From positions 62,001-126,000 of the forward strand of contig JAAYPC010000079.1 of the NCBI GenBank assembly GCA_012519985.1: a DNA stretch of 64,000 nt. Direction: 5' to 3'. The stretch is from Fibrobacter sp. Its GTDB lineage: Bacteria > Fibrobacterota > Chitinivibrionia > Chitinivibrionales > Chitinispirillaceae. Shown piece by piece: positions 26,648 through 34,251 of the stretch. The first letter of the stretch is position 1. Every line of letters begins with the position of its first letter. The notes under the pieces are model-generated. The model was not told where the DNA came from. It did no database searches and saw nothing but the letters and a program-made list of their open reading frames with translations. Position numbers and translations under genes: made by a program.

Positions 26648-27466
26648 TTAAGCATCAAATTCTGACCAGGATGGGTTAATAAACCTTTGATTCTCCGATA
26701 TATTATCAATCATTGAGGACTCCTGGTCGGATAAGGTTATGCTAAGAGCCCCAAGATTGGCAATGATGTGTTCTTCTGAGGAAGATTTGGGAATAACCAC
26801 CAATCCTTTTTTAATCAGCCAGGCAAGAGCGACCTGTCCCGGACCGGTATCTTTATTTTGTCCAATCTTTTGCAGAAGATCACTTTCGAATACTTTCCCT
26901 CGTGCCAGGGGTGAATAGGCTATGATGACAATCTGCTTCTCTTTACAGTATTGATATAACTCTTTCTGGAAAAGAAACGGATGAAACTCGACCTGGTTGA
27001 CTGCTATGGGAAGAACTGTGGATTTAAGAGCTTCTTCAAGGTGATTGATTGTAAAATTGCTGACTCCGATACTTCTGACCAGATGTTCTTCAACAAGTTT
27101 CTCAAATGCCTTGAATGTCTCATTCATGGGAATGAATTTGTTAGGCCAGTGAATTAAAAGCAGGTCCAGATAATCGGTGCGCAACTTTTCCAGAGAACTG
27201 TGGCATTGGTCGATAACATCTTTGAAACGCAATTTCTGATACCACACTTTGGAGGTTAAAAAAAGTTCTTTTCGGTTGATTCCTGAAGTCTGGATTGCCT
27301 GACCGATATCATCTTCATTTTCGTAGGCGTTGGCGGTGTCTATGTGGCGATACCCATTCTCCAGCGCCATTAATACAGAATCAAAGCACTCCCGGCCATT
27401 CATTAACCAGGTCCCTAATCCCATTACCGGAATTGAGTATCCGCTTTTGAGAAGAATCGTTTTCAT
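26648..27466 (-). CDS. Aldo/keto reductase
   Basis: A 272-residue NADPH-dependent oxidoreductase of the AKR superfamily (AKR5-like). The catalytic tetrad can be placed: Asp and Tyr in DTANAYENEDDIG, Lys in LTSKVW and His in LLIHWPN. VMGLGTW near the N-terminus, RSIGVSNF, VNQVEFHPF and IPKSSS near the C-terminus are family signatures. The substrate cannot be inferred; small aldehydes such as methylglyoxal, or 2,5-diketogluconate-type compounds, are usual. I chose the ATG at 27466 (MKTILLKSGY) with AGGTG upstream; the longer frame would start with GTG. It faces the flagellin terminator and appears to be a single gene. Confidence 0.9.
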   Translation of the reverse strand: MKTILLKSGYSIPVMGLGTWLMNGRECFDSVLMALENGYRHIDTANAYENEDDIGQAIQTSGINRKELFLTSKVWYQKLRFKDVIDQCHSSLEKLRTDYLDLLLIHWPNKFIPMNETFKAFEKLVEEHLVRSIGVSNFTINHLEEALKSTVLPIAVNQVEFHPFLFQKELYQYCKEKQIVIIAYSPLARGKVFESDLLQKIGQNKDTGPGQVALAWLIKKGLVVIPKSSSEEHIIANLGALSITLSDQESSMIDNISENQRFINPSWSEFDA

Positions 27467-28036
27467 AAGCACCTGTATTTTATATCAAATGAGTCTGCCC
27501 AGAAATTAACAATTTTTTAGAATGCAAAAAATGAACCTCTTTTTGTCTGAAATTCAGTAGTTTCCGGTTAATTTTACGAAAGATCACTGAATTCCAAATA
27601 AATCAAAAATCACAATATCCAAAATTCCAAAAAAATTCCAAGTTACAATGCTTTAAGTTCCAAACCGGTACAGGAGTAAGAGAATTAGAATGCGAGGATC
27701 GATGAGAAAGTTTCTCTTGTGAATGAGAAAAATTCTTATGTGGAGTAGAAAGTTACTCATGTGGAGTAGAAAATTACTCATGTGGAGTAGAAAATTACTC
27801 ATGTGGAGTAGAAAATTACTCATGTGGAGGAGTAAGTTACTCATGTGGAGTAGAAAATTACTCATGTGGAGGAGTAAGTTACTCATATTGAGTAGAAAAT
27901 TACTCATATTGAGGAGTAATTTACTCATATTGATGAGAAAATTTCTACGGCAGTGGGGTAAATTTCTTCTGTCCCTTGAAATTCGACAGGAACGGGACAC
28001 TACTGTCTGAAACCAATCAATTATCTGAGGGCAAAT
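27467..28036. other. Long intergenic region with a 21-bp palindromic array
   Basis: About 570 bases, very AT-rich on the left and then a tandem array (27701-27952). The long ORFs that cross it on both strands are by-products of the repeat period being divisible by three. I see no other gene. The first 200 bases must contain the promoter of the aldo/keto reductase gene; TATAAA near 27483 (minus strand) is a possible -10 box. Confidence 0.6.
27701..27952. repeat. Twelve 21-bp tandem units, each with an inverted repeat
   Basis: Twelve units follow without spacers. Unit starts are 27701, 27722, 27743, 27764, 27785, 27806, 27827, 27848, 27869, 27890, 27911 and 27932. Three in the middle are identical. 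Most units contain GAGTA-N6-TACTC. Three contain the shifted palindrome GAGTAA-(G/T)-TTACTC (27827, 27869, 27911). The left outermost unit contains GAGAAA-G-TTTCTC. Units end ATGTG on the left and ATATT on the right. Degenerate traces extend a little further on either side. Confidence 0.92.
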
Positions 28037-28687
28037 TTAGAGACTATCTTCCAGAATTCTGATAATCTCCCTGGGATCAGAAATGAGAAAATCTGGCGAG
28101 AATGACTTCAGTAAGTCTTTTGAATTATATCCCCAGGTTACTGCTATGGATTTAACACCCGCTTCTCTTACCGCCTCTATATCCCTGGTTTCATCACCGA
28201 CATAGAACACCATCTGTGGTTGAAGCTTATGGTGTTGAATCACTCGTTTAAGCGCTTTTGACTTGTTCCAGATATGCAAAGAGGAATAGATAAAATCAAA
28301 TTCAGGAAATTTAAAATGCTTGAGGAATGAGCGCACATTTCTTACTGAATTAGAGGTTATAATACCCAGCAGAATCTCTTTCTTTCGTATCTCTTCAATA
28401 GTTTCTTTTATCCCATCAAATGGAACCACATTATTTAGTCCCTCTTTCAGTAACCTTCTGGCTTCCCATACTATAAAGGGAAGCTTTATGCGAGGTATGG
28501 CTAAAAGCTCCATAACTTTATGTGAATCCAGGTTTCTGTATGTTTCCGCCTGATCCGCTTGAATCTGCCTGAATCCGAATTTCTGGGATAATTTATTCAG
28601 TATGCGCAGATAAAAGGAGAAAGTATCTGCAATGGTTCCATCAAAATCAAATATAAGAGTAGCTTTTTTGCCGGTTGAGGTAGTCAT
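28037..28687 (-). CDS. HAD-superfamily phosphatase (phosphoglycolate phosphatase-like)
   Basis: A 216-residue haloacid dehalogenase-type hydrolase. The motifs are visible in order: IFDFDGTIADT (motif I, nucleophile Asp14 and acid Asp16), GIITSN (motif II), and the lysine of KALKRV with FYVGDETRDIEAV (motifs III and IV). A helical cap follows motif I, as in the Gph/PpaX group. It probably removes phosphate from a small metabolite; phosphoglycolate or pyrophosphate are common substrates, but the choice is not readable from sequence. It lies next to the palindromic array and is not obviously part of an operon. Confidence 0.85.
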   Translation of the reverse strand: MTTSTGKKATLIFDFDGTIADTFSFYLRILNKLSQKFGFRQIQADQAETYRNLDSHKVMELLAIPRIKLPFIVWEARRLLKEGLNNVVPFDGIKETIEEIRKKEILLGIITSNSVRNVRSFLKHFKFPEFDFIYSSLHIWNKSKALKRVIQHHKLQPQMVFYVGDETRDIEAVREAGVKSIAVTWGYNSKDLLKSFSPDFLISDPREIIRILEDSL

Positions 28688-28905
28688 ATAGTTATTATAA
28701 TTTTGCAGTGAGGGTTTTCCAATTTAAAAAATCAGGATTCCAAATTATTCTTCATTTGGTGGCAAGGAACACTCTTATATGATTTTACTTAATAAAAATT
28801 GGTTTTGGTGATGAAGAATCACGCTGCCCGGATGGGCGATTGTAAAAAAACAAACTTCAAATTATTTTCTTTAAAACGTTTTCTGCAAACTATCCGGAGT
28901 AATCT

Positions 28906-29319
28906 ATGAGAAAATACTTTCTTTCTGCTTTATTGTCTGTTTACCTTCTGATATCCGTTTGCACTTCTGGGATTGGTACTGTTGTGCTTGAACCTGAAGA
29001 GGGGCTGATTGTCAGAATCTCTGATATTAAGCTGGTTAAATCGCAGGGCAGGGTACTAGGTTTTGTGGAGATAGAGAACAAGACAGATGAGATAAAGAAA
29101 GTGTCCAACAGGGAGCTGTTTTTATATTGCGGTGAAGACAGCGCATCTGCATCGGTAAAAATGCCTGGTGAATGGGTGATAGACAAGGGATTGATAAATG
29201 TCAGCAGCGCCAAAACAGTGAGGTACCAGGTTTATTGGCCTCTTCCTGCCTGTAAGGATCCTTCCACTATCAAGGCCAAATATGTAAGGATACTGGAAAA
29301 TGAAGAAGAAGAAAAATGA
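28906..29319 (+). CDS. Secreted protein of unknown function
   Basis: A 137-residue protein with a signal peptide (about residues 1-24, MRKYFLSALLSVYLLISVCTS). A compact beta-rich domain follows (FVEIENKTDEIKKVSNRELFLYC...), of the type seen in FxLYD or DUF3426-like proteins. I do not recognise the family with confidence. It ends in an acidic EEEEK tail and overlaps the DUF2164 gene by 20 nt, which suggests the two are co-expressed. The Cys20 before Thr-Ser-Gly could be a lipobox (SVC) but is not a convincing one. Confidence 0.6.
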   Translation: MRKYFLSALLSVYLLISVCTSGIGTVVLEPEEGLIVRISDIKLVKSQGRVLGFVEIENKTDEIKKVSNRELFLYCGEDSASASVKMPGEWVIDKGLINVSSAKTVRYQVYWPLPACKDPSTIKAKYVRILENEEEEK

Positions 29320-29575
29320 AAAAACCATAGATATGCTGAAGGGAAGAATTCCATTGGAACACCGGATGGAATTTCTTGCAAAACTACAGGAATTTCTCAT
29401 TGATGAATATGAACTCGATCTTGGTGAATTTGAAGCAGAGGAACTGTTTGAATTCTTCTGCGAAAAAATTGGCCCCTTGTTTTATAACTCCGGAATCCTT
29501 GATGCCCGCAAATTTATGGAGCAAAGGTTTATGGAAGCAACCGAGGATATGGTGACTATTGAGATAAATGAGTGA
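29300..29575 (+). CDS. DUF2164-family protein
   Basis: A 91-residue protein. The core (LQEFLIDEYELDLGEFEAEELFEFFCEKIGP, then FYNSGILDARKFMEQRF) matches DUF2164, a small helical family of unknown function. The N-terminus is very basic (MKKKKNEK), the rest acidic. It starts inside the preceding gene, with AGGA about 9 nt before the ATG, so translation is likely coupled. The AlkD-like gene starts 48 nt later. Confidence 0.75.
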   Translation: MKKKKNEKTIDMLKGRIPLEHRMEFLAKLQEFLIDEYELDLGEFEAEELFEFFCEKIGPLFYNSGILDARKFMEQRFMEATEDMVTIEINE

Positions 29576-29623
29576 AACGCCTGATTCAGATGTGATTTAC
29601 ATAGTTACCTATGGGAGGGCCTG

Positions 29624-30331
29624 ATGGAAGAGATCTTAGAAAAAGTCAGAAAAGAACTGAAAAACAATATCGATGAAAAAACCCAAAAGAGTAGCCAGAA
29701 TTTTTTCAAAGAAAAAATAAAATTCTACGGTGTAAAAGTTCCGGTTGTTAATAAGATCAGCAAAACTCTTTTCACCCTTATAAAAACTGAATCAAAGTCA
29801 AAAATATTTGATCTATGTGAAAAGTTGTGGCAATCAGGGATTCTTGAAGAATCTTTCGTTGCCTGCAATTGGTCCTACCGTATCCATAAGCAATATGAAC
29901 CCCAGGACATTCACATATTCGAAAAATGGATCGATAATTACGTGAATAACTGGGCATCCTGTGATACTCTCTGCAATCATACTGTTGGACAATTCATTGA
30001 AATGTATCCTGATAATATTTCCAGATTAAAAAATATGGCAAGCTCAGAAAACCGATGGATGCGGAGGGCATCTGCAGTGACTCTGATTATTCCTGCGCGG
30101 AAAGGAAAATTTCTCAGCGATATTCTTCAGATAGCAGACATCTTACTATTGGATAAAGATGATTTAGTTCAGAAAGGGTATGGGTGGATGTTGAAGGCTG
30201 CCAGTGAAGCAAATCAGCAAGAGATTTTCAATTATGTGATCAAAAACAAATCGGTCATGCCCCGTACAGCTTTAAGATATGCAATCGAAAAAATGCCAGC
30301 AGAATTAAAAGCCGAAGCAATGAAAAAATAG
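29624..30331 (+). CDS. DNA alkylation repair protein (AlkD-like)
   Basis: A 235-residue all-helical protein built of HEAT-like repeats, of the PF08713 family. Recognisable parts are FYGVKVPVVNKISK, LCEKLWQSGILEES, WIDNYVNNWASCDTLCNHTVG, NRWMRRASAVTLI and DKDDLVQKGYGWMLKAASE. AlkD excises bulky or cationic alkylated bases without flipping them. The catalytic triad of AlkD (two Trp and an Asp) is matched by the Trp and Asp of NNWASCD and the Trp of NRWMRR. It begins 48 nt after the DUF2164 gene and has GGAGG upstream. Confidence 0.88.
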   Translation: MEEILEKVRKELKNNIDEKTQKSSQNFFKEKIKFYGVKVPVVNKISKTLFTLIKTESKSKIFDLCEKLWQSGILEESFVACNWSYRIHKQYEPQDIHIFEKWIDNYVNNWASCDTLCNHTVGQFIEMYPDNISRLKNMASSENRWMRRASAVTLIIPARKGKFLSDILQIADILLLDKDDLVQKGYGWMLKAASEANQQEIFNYVIKNKSVMPRTALRYAIEKMPAELKAEAMKK

Positions 30332-30385
30332 TGTTTGATTCGGGTTAGTGTATGAAAACAAGAATTCAAAAAGATCTAACTAATA

Positions 30386-30616
30386 ATGACTAAAGAATAT
30401 TGGAAAAATATTTCTATTGTCTTTTGGATAATCATTATCACCGAATTGATGCTTTTGGCATTAGCATTAATAATCGGACGAACATGTAGTTACAGAGAAA
30501 CCTTTATAGGCTTCGGTATATTGGGTGCCTTTTTAGGTTTTCCTATAATTATTGTTGTGTTACTAATAACTCTTGTTGATTTGGCCAAAGATCGGATTGA
30601 AAGGAAGAAAGGTTAG
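30386..30616 (+). CDS. Small membrane protein of unknown function
   Basis: A 76-residue protein with two hydrophobic spans (about 8-30 and 41-65) separated by a short RTCSYRETF loop, and a basic tail (KDRIERKKG). No family is recognised. There is no strong ribosome binding site. It may be a real small membrane protein or a fortuitous frame. The clean two-span pattern and charge distribution favour a gene. Confidence 0.5.
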   Translation: MTKEYWKNISIVFWIIIITELMLLALALIIGRTCSYRETFIGFGILGAFLGFPIIIVVLLITLVDLAKDRIERKKG

Positions 30617-30638
30617 AAGCAATTGAAGTCAAAGGGCT

Positions 30639-31328
30639 CTAATTTTCATTTTCTTCTTTTCCATACTCTTTTATTATCTGCCCAGCCCAGTCAAACAAAA
30701 CTCTAGACAACTCATAGAAATTAATCTCCTGACCGGACGCATCTCTTTTCATTTCTGAATATGTTTTAAGAAGTTTCTTCTCCCGTGGGGAGACTTTTGC
30801 AATCAGGTCACTGTGTTTCTTAATGTAAATGCCGGTCTGGTAGTAGAAGAGAGCCTGTATTACAAAAACAGCTCCTTTGTAAAGGGATTTAAGGATCCCC
30901 GGGTCTTTCTCATGTACAACATTATGTCCACACAGATGATAAATATTGCATGCGCCAAACTGGATAGCGCTTCTATTGTCTTCTCTGCTTAATCGAGGGA
31001 GCAGAGTTTGAAGATCACCCAATAGTGGGGTCGTGTCATGATAAAACTGGAACAGATCTGCTTTGCTCCAGTTAAGTAACTCCTGTTTTCCTGATATAAA
31101 GCCACAGATTTTATCCCGGTCAGAAAGTTTTGAGATTGCATCATCATAGGCTTTCAGGTCATCGATAGATAAACTGTCCAGAATAACTACCAGATCGATA
31201 TCGCTTTTTTCATCAGCTTCTCCTCTGCCATAGCTGCCCTGAAGTCCTACAAACAGAAGGCGTGAACCAAAAAGTTCTTTTACAATTTGAATGTACTGTT
31301 TAATCCATGTTTCCAGGTTTATTTGCAT
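30639..31328 (-). CDS. Nucleotidyltransferase-domain protein
   Basis: A 229-residue protein with a minimal NTase fold at the N-terminus: QGSYGRGEADEKSDIDLVVI gives the GS...DxD metal-binding motif at about residues 29-49. The C-terminal part is helical (YKGAVFVIQALFYYQTGIYIKKHSDLI), like the HEPN-type or substrate-binding helical domain of kanamycin-nucleotidyltransferase relatives. The substrate is unknown. No toxin-antitoxin partner (HEPN or MNT pair) is adjacent, so a stand-alone transferase is more likely. Confidence 0.75.
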   Translation of the reverse strand: MQINLETWIKQYIQIVKELFGSRLLFVGLQGSYGRGEADEKSDIDLVVILDSLSIDDLKAYDDAISKLSDRDKICGFISGKQELLNWSKADLFQFYHDTTPLLGDLQTLLPRLSREDNRSAIQFGACNIYHLCGHNVVHEKDPGILKSLYKGAVFVIQALFYYQTGIYIKKHSDLIAKVSPREKKLLKTYSEMKRDASGQEINFYELSRVLFDWAGQIIKEYGKEENEN

Positions 31329-31433
31329 GATAATAGCATAGTATCAGGCACGATTCGCCTGATCAGTCTTTGATATTGTAATGAAGAATAATAAAGATAT
31401 GAACTAATCCGGATATACTGGAGAATACCTCTC

Positions 31434-32084
31434 TCAGTAAAATCCCGGATAATATTCATTGTAAATTTTCTTTATCTCGTTAAGTGTCTTTTCGGGGTTT
31501 TCGGACTGGGTCAACTGTCTCACCATACTGAAATTGACTGCACCAGCTTCAAGAACTTCCCTGAGGTTAGTAAGATCGATACCACCAATTGCAACTGCAG
31601 GCACAGTAGCCAGTGAAAGCATCTCTTTCATTCCATCGATACCAATGACCGGATCTGCAATTACTTTGGTGGGAGTAGGATAGACCGGACCTATTCCAAT
31701 ATAATCGGGGCTGAGTGCAACAGCAGATGCGGTTTGTTGTGGAGAATGAGTAGAGATACCAATGATTTTGGAATATCCAAGAAATTCACGAACCTCATCG
31801 TAGGGCATATCGGTTTGTCCTATATGCACTCCATCAGCACCGCAGGTTCTGGCAATTCTGGGGTAATCGTTAATAATCAAATTAGTAGAGGTTCCTTCGG
31901 TGAGCTCACAAAGTGCATAAGCAATTCTGCAGATTTCCAGCTCAGAGCAGTTTTTCATTCTAAGCTGCACAAATTGGATTCCATTATCGACCAGCATCTT
32001 GGTCGTTTCCACATATCCTTTAAGGGGATCGGTGAGGATGGCATAAAACCCAAATTGATCAGTTATCGTTGAATTGTTTCTCAT
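31434..32084 (-). CDS. thiE: Thiamine-phosphate synthase
   Basis: A 216-residue TIM barrel that couples HMP-pyrophosphate with thiazole phosphate. Motifs: QLRMKN, NDYPRIARTCGADGVHIGQTDM, IGISTHS, DYIGIGPVYPTPTK and VAIGGIDLTN. In typical ThiE the order IGxGPVFxTxTK and the pyrophosphate-binding AxGGI are the same, so ThiE is preferred over the regulator TenI. No other thi gene lies in the window and I saw no TPP riboswitch in the 160 bases upstream. AAAGGGTA precedes the ATG. Confidence 0.9.
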   Translation of the reverse strand: MRNNSTITDQFGFYAILTDPLKGYVETTKMLVDNGIQFVQLRMKNCSELEICRIAYALCELTEGTSTNLIINDYPRIARTCGADGVHIGQTDMPYDEVREFLGYSKIIGISTHSPQQTASAVALSPDYIGIGPVYPTPTKVIADPVIGIDGMKEMLSLATVPAVAIGGIDLTNLREVLEAGAVNFSMVRQLTQSENPEKTLNEIKKIYNEYYPGFY

Positions 32085-32578
32085 AGAAGTACCCTTTAGA
32101 ATAATATAGTTGTTTTGATTGATGCTTCTGAATTAACCGATTAACCTAATTTCCGGACAAACCTAAAGTGTACTTAACTACATCGTAGCCCGTTCACATC
32201 GTGAACAAAACACCTTTCTATAAAAATTAATTGAGATTTCTGAAAATTACAAGGAATTGTCCCAGCGGTTGGAGTGGCGAAGGCATAGGAAGTCGCGCAG
32301 GTTAGAAAAACCTGCGATTAGTGGGAATGGGAATCTGGATGGCAGGAGAGCTCGCGTAGAATGCTGTAAAAATGCGCAAAACGGGTTATACACAGAGTGC
32401 AGATAGACCAGAGCGCTATAAGGACCGATGCGGAAATGATTCTGGAAGAGAGAACTCCCATCTGAGCGTACACAATAAACACGTTTTCTATCAAACAGAC
32501 GTATTCCGGGCAGGATATATTTTGTTTTCATCTTTACACTGCTTTGATGTCCGATAAAAAGAGGAGTAGCGATAAAAA
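32085..32578. other. Intergenic region between thiE and the RumA/RlmD gene
   Basis: About 490 bases between divergent genes. The thiE-proximal part is AT-rich and holds two close dyads at 32180-32206. The part from about 32250 to 32480 is richer in GC than its surroundings and contains a perfect 8-bp hairpin (CGCAGGTT-agaaa-AACCTGCG, near 32295-32315). The long minus-strand frame through it (32247-32762) runs into the downstream gene and is not called. It may be a structured leader or an untranslated RNA. Confidence 0.45.
32180..32206. promoter_or_regulatory. Two adjacent dyads sharing an ACATCGT core
   Basis: CTAC-ATC-GTAG (about 32178-32188) is followed at once by GTTCAC-ATC-GTGAAC (32192-32206). 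Both are perfect inverted repeats around ATC. They lie between the divergent thiE and RumA-type genes and could be operators, but no regulator can be named. Confidence 0.35.
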
Positions 32579-33736
32579 GTGCATAAATGTTCTCATTTCC
32601 CGCGCTGTGGCGGGTGTTCTTTACTGGAAACCGCATATCCTCAGCAGCTTTCCATGAAAAAGCAAATTCTTCAGGAGTGTTTTTCATCACTGAATGTGAC
32701 AATAAAAGAGATTGTAGCCAGTCCGGAACCCTGGTTTTACCGGCACAAGGTGCAGCTTCCATTTGGTTTTGACAAGAAGAGGGGAGGCCTGGTTCTGGGA
32801 TGTTATGGAACCGATTCTCATACTGTAGTAAATCAGACCGGATGTTTCATACAGGATAAGGATCTTACTGCAATTGCATCGGCGGTTCGTGAATGGGCAA
32901 AAAAGTGCCATCTCAGTCCTTATAATGAGCAGAGCGGGAGCGGTTTTCTGAGGCACGTACTTTTGCGTAAAGGTGCTGGTACAGGTGAGATCCTTATAGG
33001 AATAGTGACTAATGGAGAGCAGCACAGTGGCAGCAGGTATTTTTCAAATCTGCTTCTGAAAATGTCAGAGGATCGGATTGATAAAAAAAGCCGGATTGTA
33101 GGGATAGTACAGAATGTCAATACCAGAAAAACCAATGTAGTACTGGGAGAAAAAGAGGCGCTCTGGTGGGGAAGACCTTATTTGAAAGAGGTATTGGGAG
33201 CTCTCAAGTTCAAAGTGGGGCTTTCCACATTTTTTCAGGTAAATCCATATCAGACACCAAATCTATATGACGAAGTGAGAAAATGGGTGCCGCAAGGGAC
33301 ATCGGTGCTTGACCTTTATAGTGGAACCGGATGTATTGCATTGTGGATTTCATCCAAAGCAACTGAAGTCATCGGTATAGAGGAAAACAGAGCTTCAGTT
33401 GATGCTGCCCGAATAGCTGCAAAATTAAACAAGATTACAAATGTAAAATTTATCGCAGGAGATACTGCTCAGTTACTCCCGGCGATGACTCAGAAAGGTT
33501 ATTCTGTGGCAGTGGTTGATCCTCCCCGTAAAGGCCTTGACAGCAATGTAATTAAAACCATTACAGATTCTTCGTTGCAAAGATTGATCTATGTTTCATG
33601 CAATCCGCAGTCTCTTGCCAGAGATATCACATTATTTAAGAATAGATTCAGTGTAGTTTCTGTGCAGGGATTCGACATGTTTCCTCATACAGAGCATATC
33701 GAGACGGTAGCAATGATGACAAGAGTGGGCAAGTAA
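32579..33736 (+). CDS. rlmD: RNA (uracil-C5)-methyltransferase, RlmD/RumA family
   Basis: A 385-residue SAM-dependent methyltransferase. The N-terminal iron-sulfur cysteines (CSHFPRCGGC at about 4-13 and CFIQD near residue 86) fit the 4Fe-4S cluster of RumA. The catalytic core has VLDLYSGTGCIALWIS (SAM binding), AVVDPPRKGLD and LIYVSCNPQSLARD, which holds the nucleophilic cysteine. A TRAM-like start is missing; the protein begins at the cluster. The start is GTG at 32579, since a TAA stop precedes it in frame; GAGGAG lies 12 nt upstream. RlmD versus RlmCD or TrmA-like specificity is not settled. Confidence 0.88.
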   Translation: MHKCSHFPRCGGCSLLETAYPQQLSMKKQILQECFSSLNVTIKEIVASPEPWFYRHKVQLPFGFDKKRGGLVLGCYGTDSHTVVNQTGCFIQDKDLTAIASAVREWAKKCHLSPYNEQSGSGFLRHVLLRKGAGTGEILIGIVTNGEQHSGSRYFSNLLLKMSEDRIDKKSRIVGIVQNVNTRKTNVVLGEKEALWWGRPYLKEVLGALKFKVGLSTFFQVNPYQTPNLYDEVRKWVPQGTSVLDLYSGTGCIALWISSKATEVIGIEENRASVDAARIAAKLNKITNVKFIAGDTAQLLPAMTQKGYSVAVVDPPRKGLDSNVIKTITDSSLQRLIYVSCNPQSLARDITLFKNRFSVVSVQGFDMFPHTEHIETVAMMTRVGK

Positions 33737-33873
33737 AGGGTTTGCAAATCTTTAGATTGATACCTGGCGATAGCAGAGGGAACTTCAGGTCAATATTACT
33801 GTATACTTGAAATCGAGTGACAAAAAGGAGTTAGATTTAGAAATTCAAAGATTCACAGGTGTTTGTTTCAACA

Positions 33874-34251
33874 ATGGAGAATTACGATATTGTAAAAGCC
33901 GATTTCAATGAAATCGCAGAACTGGGCAGCGATCCAAAGTGGAATCATAACAACTGCTACTTTCCATATCTGCTGCGTCAGATACCTTCGGAAGCGGAAA
34001 CCTGTCTTGATATTGGATGTGGCAAAGGAGAGCTATCAAAATTATTATCTGAGAGAGTGAACAAAGTAATTGCTGTTGATTTTGCCGACAAAATGATAGA
34101 ATATGCCCGCTCCAATAATGCTGCCAGATGCCAAAGTGCAGCGGAAACTGTTTTGGCGGTATTCTCTTATCTGGGAAAAGATTTGAAAATGATTTCTCAA
34201 AAGAGGCGACCAGTTAAGTCGTCTCTTCATGCCAGGCGGACATTCAACTGA
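33874..34251 (+). pseudogene. Truncated class I SAM methyltransferase
   Basis: The first 85 or so residues are a normal methyltransferase N-terminus: MENYDIVKADFNEIAELG, then the SAM motif I TCLDIGCGKGELSKLL and VIAVDFADKMIEYARSNNA. After this the expected motif II-III region (Asp/Asn-rich, DxxxS or xHH) is absent and the frame ends with a basic, non-family tail (SQKRRPVKSSLHARRTFN) that overlaps the end of nifU on the other strand. A full-length enzyme would need at least 200 residues. An internal deletion or frameshift is likely, so I call a remnant rather than an active gene. Confidence 0.65.

Noticed and set aside
27701-27952. CRISPR array
   Set aside because: Units are contiguous, there are no unique spacers, and no cas genes are near.
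27653-28010. Long ORFs on both strands (115 aa minus, 95 aa plus) with seven-residue repeats such as MSNFLLH and RKLLMWS
   Set aside because: A 21-bp repeat without stops stays open in several frames on both strands. No ribosome binding site and no family; the dyads explain the sequence better.
30639-31328. MNT/HEPN toxin-antitoxin pair
   Set aside because: The nucleotidyltransferase carries its own helical domain and no short HEPN partner is adjacent.
32085-32250. TPP riboswitch upstream of thiE
   Set aside because: I looked for the conserved CTGAGA and ACCTGA-type elements on the minus strand and did not find them.
32247-32762. 171-aa minus-strand ORF
   Set aside because: Overlaps the start of the RumA-type gene antisense, has no domain and no ribosome binding site.
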